A stretch of 49,951 nucleotides of DNA from Neobacillus drentensis NBRC 102427. GTDB taxonomy: Bacteria; Bacillota; Bacilli; Bacillales; Cytobacillaceae. Location: positions 1-49,951 of the forward strand of contig NZ_BCUX01000035.1 of NCBI RefSeq assembly GCF_001591445.1, given 5' to 3'. Made by a program: the position numbers and the translations under genes. The notes under the pieces were generated by a model. It had not been told where the DNA came from. It saw only the letters and a program-made list of their open reading frames with translations, and searched no databases. Shown here piece after piece: positions 39,619 to 47,933 of the stretch (its first letter is position 1; each line of letters starts with the position of its first letter).

Positions 39619-39781
39619 GAAAGAAGCGCTCTTAATTACCGTAAGCCTTCTAAATTCCATAGTAGGGTAAGAAAGAGGTGCTCTAAGTTACCGCGAGCCT
39701 TCTAATTTCCGTAGTTGGGTAAGAAAGAAGCGCTCTTAATTACCGTAAGCCTTCTAATTCCCATAGTTGGGTAAGAAAGAG
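39615..39781. repeat. Second 52-bp tandem array (three full units plus a partial)
   Basis: GTAAGAAAGA starts at 39615, 39667, 39719 and 39771, an exact 52-bp period. Units contain the palindrome-like GGTAAGAAAGAAGCGCTCTT then AATTACC. Unit 1 and unit 3 are nearly identical, unit 2 is divergent. The array has the same period and the same GGTAAG...TTACC skeleton as that at 7335-7510 but different filler sequence. It overlaps one stop codon and runs into the spacer before the next convergent gene. Confidence 0.88.
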
Positions 39782-39839
39782 CCTCCCTCCTGAGCGGCCG
39801 AAGGCATTTCGCTTTCCGCTGCTGTTGGGAAGCAATATT

Positions 39840-40649
39840 TTACCCAATAAAATTAGCTAATTCATTTGTGAATTTCTTCTGTTCTTCCCAGAACAAGCCA
39901 TGGCCGCTGTGTTCGAACCAGACAAGCTTAGAGTTTGTGATTCCCTGACGAAGGACGGAAGCCAATGGCGGCAAACAAATCTGATCATGTTGACCTTGAA
40001 GAATCAAGGTGGGCACTCGGATCTTTTTTATATCAGCGAATAAGGTCTCATCTCTTAAAGAAGTCAACAAGCTAGCTGTCGAATGCCCCGCGGCTTCAAG
40101 ACCTAATTGAAAGAACCAGTCTGAGAAAGGTTTCGTGAGAGCTTGATGAAAGAACATATTGGTTAAGTCAGCAAGCATTTTCGGACGATCATTATAAATC
40201 TGCGTCAGCATGGCATTAACATCCTTCGCTTCTAAACCAAAGGGAAATCCGGGCCGCTTGATAAAACTAGGAGCTGCCGCACCAAAAAGAGCTAATTTCG
40301 TGACCCCGTAGCCGTTATGACGCCCCATATACCTGATGGCAATTGCACCGCCAACAGAATGACCTGCAAGCGTGAAATTCTGTAATCGAAGTGCTTTAAT
40401 GATTTGGCGAATATCGTCGGCCAGTCTGTTATAGGAATAACCTTCCCACGGTTTATCAGACTTTCCAAATCCCCTTAAGTCAATTCCAATACACCGATAC
40501 CCCATGGCAGGAAGGACATTAAACTGATATTCAAATAATTTATGGTTTGCAGGCCATCCATGGACAAAGAGAATGGTCTTACTACTCTTGCGATTAATAT
40601 CCTCAACATATATATTCACTTCAGGTGCTACTTTAATATAATACCCCAA
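39840..40649 (-). CDS. Alpha/beta hydrolase
   Basis: This 269-residue fold-alpha/beta hydrolase has the oxyanion motif VHGWPA (about 30-35), GFGKSDKPWEGYSY, nucleophile elbow AGHSVGGAIA (Ser near 97), acid in LQGQHDQIC (near 213) and HSGHGLFWEE with the catalytic His near 242. It is similar to epoxide-hydrolase or haloperoxidase-like members, with no clear substrate. The TTG start is 7 nt behind AAAGGGGGG. It stands alone and converges with the DUF1801 gene across the 52-bp array. Confidence 0.88.
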   Translation of the reverse strand: MGYYIKVAPEVNIYVEDINRKSSKTILFVHGWPANHKLFEYQFNVLPAMGYRCIGIDLRGFGKSDKPWEGYSYNRLADDIRQIIKALRLQNFTLAGHSVGGAIAIRYMGRHNGYGVTKLALFGAAAPSFIKRPGFPFGLEAKDVNAMLTQIYNDRPKMLADLTNMFFHQALTKPFSDWFFQLGLEAAGHSTASLLTSLRDETLFADIKKIRVPTLILQGQHDQICLPPLASVLRQGITNSKLVWFEHSGHGLFWEEQKKFTNELANFIG

Positions 40650-40796
40650 TTGCTATCCCCCCTTTCTAAAGGTATGGAAAAGTCCATTTACAATAAAGCT
40701 ATTCATGGATAGCTAGGCTAATACATTAATGAACATTTAATTACAAGTCGAAAATTTCCACTTTTTCTTCATTTAATAGTTTAAAATGATAAATGT

Positions 40797-40820
40797 AGGA
40801 GAATGGTAGCACTCTCCTAA
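40797..40820. repeat. Hairpin upstream of hemY
   Basis: TAGGAG (40797-40802) and CTCCTA (40815-40820) pair with a 12-nt loop. There is no T-tract. It lies between the two divergent genes; a leader or operator is possible. The rest of 40650-40913 shows no gene. Confidence 0.35.
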
Positions 40821-40913
40821 ATAAAAATATATATATGTGAAATTATGAACAAACTAACTTTCATTCATCAACGAATGTTTTCTGAAAATATTTAATTGGA
40901 GCTGGTTACTGAA

Positions 40914-42320
40914 ATGGAGAAAAAGAAAGTTGTCATTATAGGTGGAGGAATCACAGGTTTAGCTACAGCTTACTACTTGCAAAAGGAAATCAAGGAGAAA
41001 TCTCTGCCCTTTGAAGTGAAACTAATTGAAGCGAGTAATCGTTTTGGCGGTGTCATCAACACCGTGAAAAAGGACGGCTTTATTATTGAAAAAGGTCCAG
41101 ATTCCATTTTGGCACGCAAAGCGAGTGCACTTAAATTAATTAAAGAAGTGGGTCTTGAAGACAAGGTAGTCGCCAATACAGCCGGGAAGTCCTATATTTA
41201 TGCTAGAGGCAAAATCCACTCGATGCCTGAAGGAGCTTTCATGGGAATCCCAACCCAAGTTACACCATTTGCGCTGTCTGGACTCTTTTCCCCACTCGGA
41301 AAACTACGAGCGGCTGGTGATTTTATTTTACCAAAAGGAAAAGAAAAGGCAGATCAATCGCTCGGTGAATTTTTCAGAAGAAGGCTTGGCGATGAAATAG
41401 TAGATAACTTAATCGACCCTTTATTGTCTGGCATTTATGCCGGGGACATTGACCGCTTAAGCTTAATGTCATTGTTTCCGATGTTTTATCACATGGAGCA
41501 AAAACATCGAAGCCTTGTACTCGGCTTGAAGAAAACGATGCCAACCCCACCTAAATCGGCTAAAAAGGAACCTTCCAAAAAAGGAATGTTTATCTCCTTA
41601 TCAACCGGTTTGGAAACGTTAATTGATGAAGTCGTTAAGCGGTTGGACGAAGGAACTGTCAGCAAAGGAACACCGGTTGAAAAGATAGTGAAAGATCAAA
41701 GCCGTTATACGATTACCTTAGCCAATGGAACAGTTGAACAGGCGGACAGTGTGGTCATCGCGACTGAACATTTTCATGCCAAAAAAATGCTTTCTGAGTA
41801 TTCGTTCATGAAAAAATTCGAAGAAATGACTTCTTTTTCAGTAGCCAACGTTGCGATGGCCTTTCCAAAGTCGGCAATTAAACAAGATATTGAGGGAACA
41901 GGCTTTTTAGTTTCAAGAAACAGTGACTTTAGAATTACTGCCTGCACATGGACGCATAAAAAATGGCCGGGGACGACTCCAAAGGACATGGCATTATTAC
42001 GCAGTTATGTTGGTAAACCAAATGATCAAGCGGCCGTTGATTTATCTGATGAAGAAATTATAAATATTGCATTACGGGATTTAAATAAAACGATGAACAT
42101 AACCGAAAAGCCGCTGTTTCATGTTGTTACACGATGGAAGCAGGCGATGCCACAATATAATGTTGGTCATATTGAACGGATGAAAAGCGTCAAGGAATCA
42201 CTTACTAAGGAGCTGCCAGGAGTATTTTTAGCTGGAGGTTCCTATGAAGGTGTGGGTATCCCGGACTGCATTGACCAAGGGGAAGCAGCAGTTAAGAAGG
42301 TATTGGAGTTCCTGAAGTAG
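40914..42320 (+). CDS. hemY: Protoporphyrinogen/coproporphyrinogen III oxidase
   Basis: This 468-residue FAD enzyme of haem synthesis begins MEKKKVVIIGGGITGLATAY with the GGGITG dinucleotide-binding motif and has IEASNRFGGVINTVKKDGF, a conserved GPDSILARK segment, and the C-terminal FLAGGSYEGVGIPDCIDQG flavin loop. In Firmicutes such proteins oxidise coproporphyrinogen III (also named CgoX). It acts at the membrane. ATG 40914 matches homologues; the upstream TTG lacks a ribosome binding site. Unlike many Bacillus, hemE and hemH are not next to it here. Confidence 0.93.
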   Translation: MEKKKVVIIGGGITGLATAYYLQKEIKEKSLPFEVKLIEASNRFGGVINTVKKDGFIIEKGPDSILARKASALKLIKEVGLEDKVVANTAGKSYIYARGKIHSMPEGAFMGIPTQVTPFALSGLFSPLGKLRAAGDFILPKGKEKADQSLGEFFRRRLGDEIVDNLIDPLLSGIYAGDIDRLSLMSLFPMFYHMEQKHRSLVLGLKKTMPTPPKSAKKEPSKKGMFISLSTGLETLIDEVVKRLDEGTVSKGTPVEKIVKDQSRYTITLANGTVEQADSVVIATEHFHAKKMLSEYSFMKKFEEMTSFSVANVAMAFPKSAIKQDIEGTGFLVSRNSDFRITACTWTHKKWPGTTPKDMALLRSYVGKPNDQAAVDLSDEEIINIALRDLNKTMNITEKPLFHVVTRWKQAMPQYNVGHIERMKSVKESLTKELPGVFLAGGSYEGVGIPDCIDQGEAAVKKVLEFLK

Positions 42321-42331
42321 TTTATACGTTG

Positions 42332-42365
42332 GAGTAGGGATCCGAAATTCCTACTCTATTTTTTA
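42332..42365 (+). terminator. Rho-independent terminator
   Basis: GAGTAGG (42332-42338) pairs with CCTACTC (42350-42356), then TATTTTTTAT. It ends hemY. Confidence 0.8.
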
Positions 42366-42479
42366 TGAAAGTTTTTCTTCTAAAATGGTTAGAAGTTATA
42401 ATAGAGAGGTAAATTTTCTTCAAGGCATGGGCATGAGAAAGAGCTAACTATATTAATTTATCAAAGGGCGGAGAACAAA

Positions 42480-43457
42480 TTGAAACCGAAAATTTATATT
42501 ACAAGGATGCTCCCAAATGAAATTATTGATAAACTTTCTGGAGATTTCGATGTGAGAATGTGGGAAGAAGAAGATATCCCGGTTCCGAAGGAAGTATTAT
42601 TAAAAGAGATAGAAGATGTAGACGGTCTCATTTGTCTATTTACAGAAATGATTGATGAAGAGGTTATAACGAAAGCGCAGAATTTAAAGGTGATTAGTAA
42701 TGTAGCAGTGGGCTATAACAATATCGATATTGAAGCGGCAGCAAAGAGAGATATTATTGTTACCAACACGCCTGGTGTTCTAACTGAAACGACGGCTGAT
42801 TTAACATTTGCTCTTTTAATGGCAACTGCAAGAAGAGTTGTGGAAGCTTCCGATTACTTGCGTCGTGGAGAATGGGGTTCTTGGTCGATGATGCAGCTAA
42901 CTGGACAGGATATTTATGGTGCAACCATGGGGATTATTGGATTAGGAAGAATTGGCGAGGCATTGGTCAAGCGGGCGAAGGGCTTTGATATGAAGGTTCT
43001 TTATCATAATCGGACACGAAAACTCGAGAAAGAACAAGAACTGGGAATCCACTATGTTGAGCTAAAGGATTTGCTAGAGCAATCGGATTACGTCTGCTTG
43101 CTACTTCCATATAGTCCGGAGGCACATCACTTAATTGGGAAAGAAGAGCTATCCCTTATGAAAAACGATGCTATTCTTATTAACTCGGGTCGAGGAGGGC
43201 TTGTTGATGAGGATGCTCTATTTCATGCATTGAAGGAGGGTGAGATTTGGGCAGCCGGTTTAGATGTATTTGAACAAGAACCGGTACCAGTTGATCATCC
43301 ATTACTCACTCTGCCAAATGTTGTAACCTTGCCTCATATTGGCAGTGCTAGTGTCAAAACAAGAATGCGAATGGCTCATCTAGCTGCTGATAATATGATA
43401 AATGTATTAAAAGGGAATGAACCAATTACCCCGGTTTTCTTAATAAAAGCTCAATAG
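42480..43457 (+). CDS. gyaR: D-2-hydroxyacid dehydrogenase (glyoxylate/hydroxypyruvate reductase)
   Basis: This 325-residue NAD(P)-dependent enzyme of the D-isomer-specific 2-hydroxyacid dehydrogenase family has NVAVGYNNIDIEAA, the cofactor motif GIIGLGRIGEALV (about 150-162), catalytic Arg in NSGRGGLVDEDAL (near 237), Glu in DVFEQEPVP and His in LPHIGSAS (near 284). Best fit is glyoxylate or hydroxypyruvate reduction. TTG 42480 is supported by GGGCGGAG. A 3' fragment of another gene follows immediately after its stop. Confidence 0.9.
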   Translation: MKPKIYITRMLPNEIIDKLSGDFDVRMWEEEDIPVPKEVLLKEIEDVDGLICLFTEMIDEEVITKAQNLKVISNVAVGYNNIDIEAAAKRDIIVTNTPGVLTETTADLTFALLMATARRVVEASDYLRRGEWGSWSMMQLTGQDIYGATMGIIGLGRIGEALVKRAKGFDMKVLYHNRTRKLEKEQELGIHYVELKDLLEQSDYVCLLLPYSPEAHHLIGKEELSLMKNDAILINSGRGGLVDEDALFHALKEGEIWAAGLDVFEQEPVPVDHPLLTLPNVVTLPHIGSASVKTRMRMAHLAADNMINVLKGNEPITPVFLIKAQ

Positions 43458-43561
43458 CAACCTTTGCGCGACCAGATGAAATTGATCTATTTATTACAGA
43501 TGAGGATGTTTCAGAAGACAAAAAAAATTACTTTACATTAAAAAAATCGAAATCGAAATAG
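43458..43561 (+). pseudogene. C-terminal remnant of a DeoR-type regulator
   Basis: Directly after the gyaR stop a frame reads ATFARPDEIDLFITDEDVSE then about 15 lysine-rich residues to TAG 43559-43561. The Asp-Glu-Ile-Asp-x-x-Ile-Thr-Asp pattern is typical of the C-terminus of DeoR/GlpR family regulators. There is no start codon or ribosome binding site and the rest of the gene is missing, so this is the tail of a deleted gene, fused to the gyaR end by the deletion. Confidence 0.5.
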
Positions 43562-44018
43562 CAGAATAATAAAACGTTATATAAAAATTATTCTCTGTAA
43601 GCGTTAATAATGTAGAGTGTCAGGCACCACACGTGGACAAATGTCCACGTGTGGTGCCTGACACTCTTTTCCTTTGGTGCGAATGTGTACATTTTGTGAA
43701 GGTAAATACTTGAAATGGTTGTGTGAATTATATAGAAAAAATTGAGGTTGAAGCATTGGTAGATATGGATTCTGAAAATTAAGAAGGTTAGAATGAGAGT
43801 AATTGCCAAATAAAAAATGATTGTTAAGAGAGCGAAAACAAATTAAACTTAAATAAGCTAATCATTATTGTAAAAGAGTAAATATCATTTTATTAAAAAA
43901 GCAAGGTCGCTTTGTTCAGCAGAGTCTGGTCTGAAGCTGGACAATAAAAAAGTTGTACTTCCTAGTTGGTACCTCTATGTAATCAACTTTTATTATATTA
44001 AAAAAAGGGGAAATGCAA
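43562..44018. other. 457-bp gene-free region before gltP
   Basis: It holds a TCAGG-core double palindrome (43615-43666), a near match to the CcpA cre consensus at 43596-43609 (TGTAAGCGTTAATA), short broken reading-frame fragments around 43700-43790, a hairpin at 43916-43942 (GTTCAGC with GCTGGAC) and a long-loop hairpin at 43948-43991 (AAAAGTTG with CAACTTTT) just before gltP. No complete gene is seen. Confidence 0.6.
43615..43666. repeat. TCAGG-core double hairpin, 25-bp perfect arms
   Basis: GAGTGTCAGGCACCACACGT plus GGACA pairs perfectly with its mirror 43642-43666 around a 2-nt AA loop. Each arm contains the GTGTCAGGCACC motif in opposite orientation. T4 follows (43667-43670), so it may also terminate transcripts. 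Confidence 0.9.
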
Positions 44019-45266
44019 ATGAAAAAGATTAGTTTAGCATGGCAGATATTCATTGGTTTGGCACTCGGTATTATTGTCGGGGCGGTTTTTTACGGTAATC
44101 CGCATGTGGCAACCTACCTCCAGCCAATTGGCGATATATTTATTCGCTTAATTAAAATGATCGTTGTTCCTATCGTTATCTCCAGCCTGATTGTAGGTGT
44201 TGCAGGCGCTGGTGATATGAAGTCATTAGGGAAATTGGGCGGAAAAACACTGCTCTATTTTGAAATCATTACCACGATTGCGATTGTTGTCGGATTACTG
44301 GCAGCTAACGTGTTCCAACCAGGTGATGGCGTAGATAAATCGAAACTTACCAAAACAGATATAAACAGTTATGTTGAGACAGCGCAACATACAGAGTCCC
44401 ATTCTATGATTGACACGGTTGTGAATATTGTTCCTACGAATATCATTCAGTCCATGGCAAACGGGGAAATGCTTCCGATTATTTTCTTTTCTGTTATGTT
44501 TGGACTTGGATTGGCGGCGATTGGAGAGAAAGGGATACCAATTATCAATTTCTTCAGGGGAACGGCCGATGCGATGTTCTATGTCACAAATCAAATCATG
44601 AAAGTAGCACCATTCGGTGTGTTTGCGTTAATTGGTGTGACGGTTTCGAAGTTTGGCATCACCTCATTAATTCCACTTGGAAAACTAGTCCTTGTTGTAT
44701 ACGGATCAATGTTTTTCTTCATTCTAGTTGTCCTAGGATTAGTAGCAAAAATTGTAGGATTTAACATTATCAATCTCATTAAATATTTAAAAGATGAATT
44801 AATATTAGGATACACGACAGCAAGTTCAGAAACAGTACTTCCGAAACTTATGGAAAAAATGGAGAAACTGGGCTGTCCAAAGTCGATTACATCGTTTGTT
44901 ATTCCAACGGGATATTCCTTTAATCTGGATGGCTCGACGCTTTACCAAGCGATTGCCGCATTGTTTATTGCGCAAATGTATGGAATTCATATGAGTATTG
45001 GACATCAAATCACATTAGTTCTTGTATTGATGTTAACTTCTAAGGGTATTGCTGGTGTACCGGGTGTATCGTTTGTTGTATTGCTTGCTACATTAGGAAG
45101 CGTGGGAATCCCTGTAGAAGGACTAGCATTTATTGCTGGTATTGACCGGATTCTTGATATGGCACGTACTTGTGTAAACATTGTCGGAAACTCTTTGGCT
45201 GCCATTGTTATTACCAAATGGGAAGGCCATGAGCTTAAAGATTATCAGGAACAAAAGGCAGCTTAA
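44019..45266 (+). CDS. gltP: Dicarboxylate/amino acid:cation symporter (GltP/GltT type)
   Basis: This 415-residue DAACS-family transporter takes up glutamate, aspartate or C4-dicarboxylates with H+ or Na+. It shows KMIVVPIVISSLIVGVAGAG, the hairpin region TASSETVLPKLMEKM (HP1 serines), NLDGSTLYQAIAALFIAQ (TM7 motif), and the HP2/TM8 segment VPGVSFVVLLATLGSVGIPVEG with ARTCVNIVGNSLA. ATG 44019 is preferred over 44013 for its 8-nt spacing from AAGGGG. It is monocistronic, with a good terminator. Ion and substrate cannot be fixed from sequence alone. Confidence 0.92.
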   Translation: MKKISLAWQIFIGLALGIIVGAVFYGNPHVATYLQPIGDIFIRLIKMIVVPIVISSLIVGVAGAGDMKSLGKLGGKTLLYFEIITTIAIVVGLLAANVFQPGDGVDKSKLTKTDINSYVETAQHTESHSMIDTVVNIVPTNIIQSMANGEMLPIIFFSVMFGLGLAAIGEKGIPIINFFRGTADAMFYVTNQIMKVAPFGVFALIGVTVSKFGITSLIPLGKLVLVVYGSMFFFILVVLGLVAKIVGFNIINLIKYLKDELILGYTTASSETVLPKLMEKMEKLGCPKSITSFVIPTGYSFNLDGSTLYQAIAALFIAQMYGIHMSIGHQITLVLVLMLTSKGIAGVPGVSFVVLLATLGSVGIPVEGLAFIAGIDRILDMARTCVNIVGNSLAAIVITKWEGHELKDYQEQKAA

Positions 45267-45276
45267 TATTTTGAAA

Positions 45277-45309
45277 AAGGGCATCTCCGAAATGGGAGAT
45301 GTCCTTTTC
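45277..45309 (+). terminator. Rho-independent terminator
   Basis: AAGGGCATCTCC pairs with GGGAGATGTCCTT (one G-U), followed by TTC. It ends gltP. Confidence 0.8.
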
Positions 45310-45429
45310 ATCGATGTAATGGTTTTGAATGTTAAATAAAGTCAGTAATTGTTATTGATGAATTTAAGTTCTGCGTACTAGGACCATGTCGACAATCCAG
45401 GTTATAGAAATAATATTTCCAAAACCAAC

Positions 45430-45458
45430 TTGACAGGTAGGAAAAGTCAGAATAAAAT
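45430..45458 (+). promoter_or_regulatory. Sigma-A promoter of the sulfate operon leader
   Basis: TTGACA (45430-45435, perfect) and TAAAAT (45453-45458, five of six) with a 17-bp spacer. Transcription would start near 45465, about 50 nt before an intrinsic terminator and 105 nt before the leader reading frame. Confidence 0.7.
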
Positions 45459-45514
45459 GTAAATAATTCAAAGAAAACAATTAAATAAATATTAAGCTGA
45501 TTGGAAAACCAAAG

Positions 45515-45550
45515 GCTTATACTCTTTCATCAGGGGTATAAGCTTTTTTT
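45515..45550 (+). terminator. Leader terminator of the sulfate operon
   Basis: GCTTATAC (45515-45522) pairs with GTATAAGC (45536-45543), extended by one G-C pair, and T7 follows directly (45544-45550). A tetraloop hairpin TTGG-AAAA-CCAA lies just before it. It stands between the promoter and all downstream genes, so it must be read through for expression. Confidence 0.75.
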
Positions 45551-45569
45551 ATTAGAAAGGGGACTAACT

Positions 45570-45626
45570 ATGATATTTCCGATTAGTAAGAGCAGTCCAC
45601 ATTGTTGTATCTTCAAGTTTATGTAG
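45570..45626 (+). CDS. 18-residue leader peptide with tandem Cys codons
   Basis: The frame reads MIFPISKSSPHCCIFKFM and stops at TAG 45624-45626. AAAGGGG (45556-45562) lies 7 nt before the ATG, an ideal ribosome binding site for such a short frame. Codons 12 and 13 are adjacent TGT TGT. The genes downstream import sulfate, the precursor of cysteine. A terminator lies just upstream, and an arm-like GGGATATAAGG with T7 (45626-45645) follows the stop. This fits a cysteine-sensing attenuator peptide; no homology is known to me and translation is not proven. Confidence 0.5.
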   Translation: MIFPISKSSPHCCIFKFM

Positions 45627-45700
45627 GGATATAAGGTCTTTTTTTACTATAAAACCAAGTAATCTTATGTGAAATTAGGAGATTGAGAGAGGATGATATT

Positions 45701-45877
45701 ATGGCAATCGTGGATCAAACAAAAGCAAACTATATTCTATCGATACTTAAGGGTTTGGAGTATGGTTCTGTAGTCATTACTGTTCATGATGGCACCATCA
45801 CCCAAATTGATAAAACAGAGAAAACTAGATTTGCACTAAAAAAGAGTACTTCTAAAGATAATGCTAAGAATAAGTAG
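45701..45877 (+). CDS. yezD: YezD family small protein (DUF2292)
   Basis: This 58-residue protein contains the compact DUF2292 core LKGLEYGSVVITVHDGTITQIDKTEKTRF, a small beta-rich module. Such genes are often found beside sulfate or sulfonate uptake genes, and role in the pathway is unknown. ATG 45701 is used, 9 nt behind AGAGG; an upstream frame extension of six codons is not conserved. It is the first full-length gene of the sulfate operon, 28 bp before sbp. Confidence 0.85.
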   Translation: MAIVDQTKANYILSILKGLEYGSVVITVHDGTITQIDKTEKTRFALKKSTSKDNAKNK

Positions 45878-45905
45878 TTTTTTAAATAAAAGGAGGAAAT
45901 GACAA

Positions 45906-46976
45906 ATGAAATTAGCTTATAAATTTACAACGGTACTTATGCTCATCGCCCTTATTCTAGCTGGGTGCAGCAGTCAGTCTAGTAATCAAGAAACTAAGAA
46001 AAAGGATGGGGGAACCAAACAAGAGGCAGCAAAATCGAAAGAACCTGTTCAATTATTAAATGTTTCCTATGACCCTACCCGGGAGCTTTATGAAGAGTTT
46101 AATGGAGAATTCGCTAAGTATTGGGAAAAGGAAAATGGCCAGAAGGTGACCATTCAACAGTCCCATGGCGGCTCAGGGAAACAAGGGCGGGCTGTTATTG
46201 ATGGGCTTCAGGCAGATGTTGTGACGCTGGCATTGGCATATGACATTGATGAGATTGCCAATCTTGGCGGCTTACTTTCGAAGGATTGGCAAAAGAACCT
46301 GAAGGATAACTCGACTCCGTACACGTCGACGATTGTATTTCTTGTTAAAAAGGGCAATCCAAAGGGTATTAAGGATTGGGACGATTTAACGAAAAAGGGC
46401 ACTTCCGTTATTACCCCAAACCCGAAGACGTCTGGCGGAGCTAGATGGAATTACTTAGCAGCTTGGGCGTATGCAAAGGATAAATATAATGGTGATGAAA
46501 CGAAAATTAAGAAGTTTATGAGCCAACTTTATAAAAATGTGGAAGTTCTAGATTCGGGCGCACGCGGGGCAACCACTACTTTCGTGGAACGAGGCATTGG
46601 TGATGTCTTGATTGCCTGGGAGAACGAGGCGTTCTTGACACTTAATGAATTAGGCAAAGATAAGTTTGAGATTGTTGTTCCATCGATTAGTATTCTGGCC
46701 GAACCACCGGTTGCCGTGGTGGATAAGAACGTCGATAAAAAGGGAACCAGAGAGGTAGCAGAGGCCTATTTGAACTATTTATACAGTGATGTAGGTCAGG
46801 AGATTATCGCAAAAAATTACTATCGTCCACGGAATCAAGCGATTCTTGACAAGTATGCAGATGTGTTTCCAAAAATTAATCTAGTGACAATTGACAAAGA
46901 TTTTGGCGGATGGAAAAAAGCACAAGAGACGCACTTTAATGATGGCGGGACGTTTGATCAGATTTATCAGCCGTAA
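45906..46976 (+). CDS. sbp: Sulfate ABC transporter substrate-binding lipoprotein
   Basis: This 356-residue lipoprotein has a signal peptide and lipobox LILAGC (Cys near 21), then a Lys/Glu-rich linker and the Sbp/CysP fold: [44 protein letters not shown], and [20 protein letters not shown], which include the anion-binding main-chain segments. It captures sulfate or thiosulfate outside the membrane and delivers it to CysTW. GGAGG precedes the ATG. The cytosolic synthesis genes are not in view, so this operon is for uptake only. Confidence 0.95.
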   Translation: MKLAYKFTTVLMLIALILAGCSSQSSNQETKKKDGGTKQEAAKSKEPVQLLNVSYDPTRELYEEFNGEFAKYWEKENGQKVTIQQSHGGSGKQGRAVIDGLQADVVTLALAYDIDEIANLGGLLSKDWQKNLKDNSTPYTSTIVFLVKKGNPKGIKDWDDLTKKGTSVITPNPKTSGGARWNYLAAWAYAKDKYNGDETKIKKFMSQLYKNVEVLDSGARGATTTFVERGIGDVLIAWENEAFLTLNELGKDKFEIVVPSISILAEPPVAVVDKNVDKKGTREVAEAYLNYLYSDVGQEIIAKNYYRPRNQAILDKYADVFPKINLVTIDKDFGGWKKAQETHFNDGGTFDQIYQP

Positions 46977-47062
46977 TAAGCTGTAAAGTTAGTAATGGGT
47001 GTCCTGAACTATAAGGAATTTGGGATGCCCTCCATGTATCTTATCCGGAAGGGGTCAACCTC

Positions 47063-47896
47063 ATGGCTCGTTTAGCAGGTTTGAAAATGAAAAGAAATAG
47101 TGTGCTGCCGGGCTTCGGCCTTTCGCTAGGATTTACGATGTTTTATATTAGTCTCCTTGTCATTCTGCCATTATCGATGATTTTTATTAATTCTGTAAGT
47201 GTTGAATGGTCGAAAATCTGGGGGACGATTTCTGATCCAAGGGTGGTTGCCTCCTATAAACTGAGTTTTGGTGCCGCCTTCTTAGCGGGCTCTATTAATG
47301 TGATCTTCGGTGTACTCATCGCATGGGTGCTGGTCCGTTATCCGTTTCCTGGCAGACGAATCATAGATGGGCTGGTTGATTTGCCGTTCGCTCTACCAAC
47401 AGCGATTGCCGGGATTGCATTAACCACTTTGTATACGGAAAATGGCTGGGTTGGGCAGTTTTTAAGCTTTAAGGTGGCGTTTACTCCGCTCGGGATAACA
47501 CTAGCCTTAACGTTTATCGGTCTGCCTTTTGTGGTCCGTACCGTGCAGCCCGTTTTGCAAAGCTTGGAAAAAGAAATGGAAGAAGCCTCTGCAAGTTTAG
47601 GAGCGAACCGTTTACAAACATTTATAAGAGTTATTTTTCCTGAATTATTGCCGGCTGCACTCACCGGTTTCGCGCTTGCCTTTGCTCGTGCGCTTGGGGA
47701 ATATGGGTCGGTAGTCTTTATTGCCGGAAATATGCCGATGAAGACAGAAATTACCCCGCTGTTAATCATGACTAAGTTGGAACAATATGATTACGCAGGT
47801 GCAACAGCTATTGCAGCAGTTATGCTGATTTTTTCCTTCACAATCCTGCTTATTATTAATATCTTACAATGGTGGACAAATCGGAAATTTATTTAG
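47063..47896 (+). CDS. cysT: Sulfate ABC transporter permease CysT (CysU)
   Basis: This 277-residue membrane protein has six helices and the cytoplasmic EAA loop EEASASLGANRLQTFIRVIF followed by GEYGSVVFIAGN, typical of CysT. It forms the channel with CysW. The ATG is behind AAGGGG. It is 86 bp from sbp and 37 bp from cysW. Confidence 0.95.
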   Translation: MARLAGLKMKRNSVLPGFGLSLGFTMFYISLLVILPLSMIFINSVSVEWSKIWGTISDPRVVASYKLSFGAAFLAGSINVIFGVLIAWVLVRYPFPGRRIIDGLVDLPFALPTAIAGIALTTLYTENGWVGQFLSFKVAFTPLGITLALTFIGLPFVVRTVQPVLQSLEKEMEEASASLGANRLQTFIRVIFPELLPAALTGFALAFARALGEYGSVVFIAGNMPMKTEITPLLIMTKLEQYDYAGATAIAAVMLIFSFTILLIINILQWWTNRKFI

Positions 47897-47933
47897 TTTT
47901 TAATTCAACTATTTGGTTCAGAAGGAGGTACAT

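Noticed and set aside
7335..39781. 52-bp arrays as CRISPR arrays
   Set aside because: The whole 52-bp unit is repeated, with no unique spacers between constant repeats, and no cas genes are present.
45340..45700. S-box (SAM) riboswitch or T-box before the sulfate operon
   Set aside because: No S-box core and no T-box sequence could be found; the leader has only short hairpins and the Cys-rich frame.
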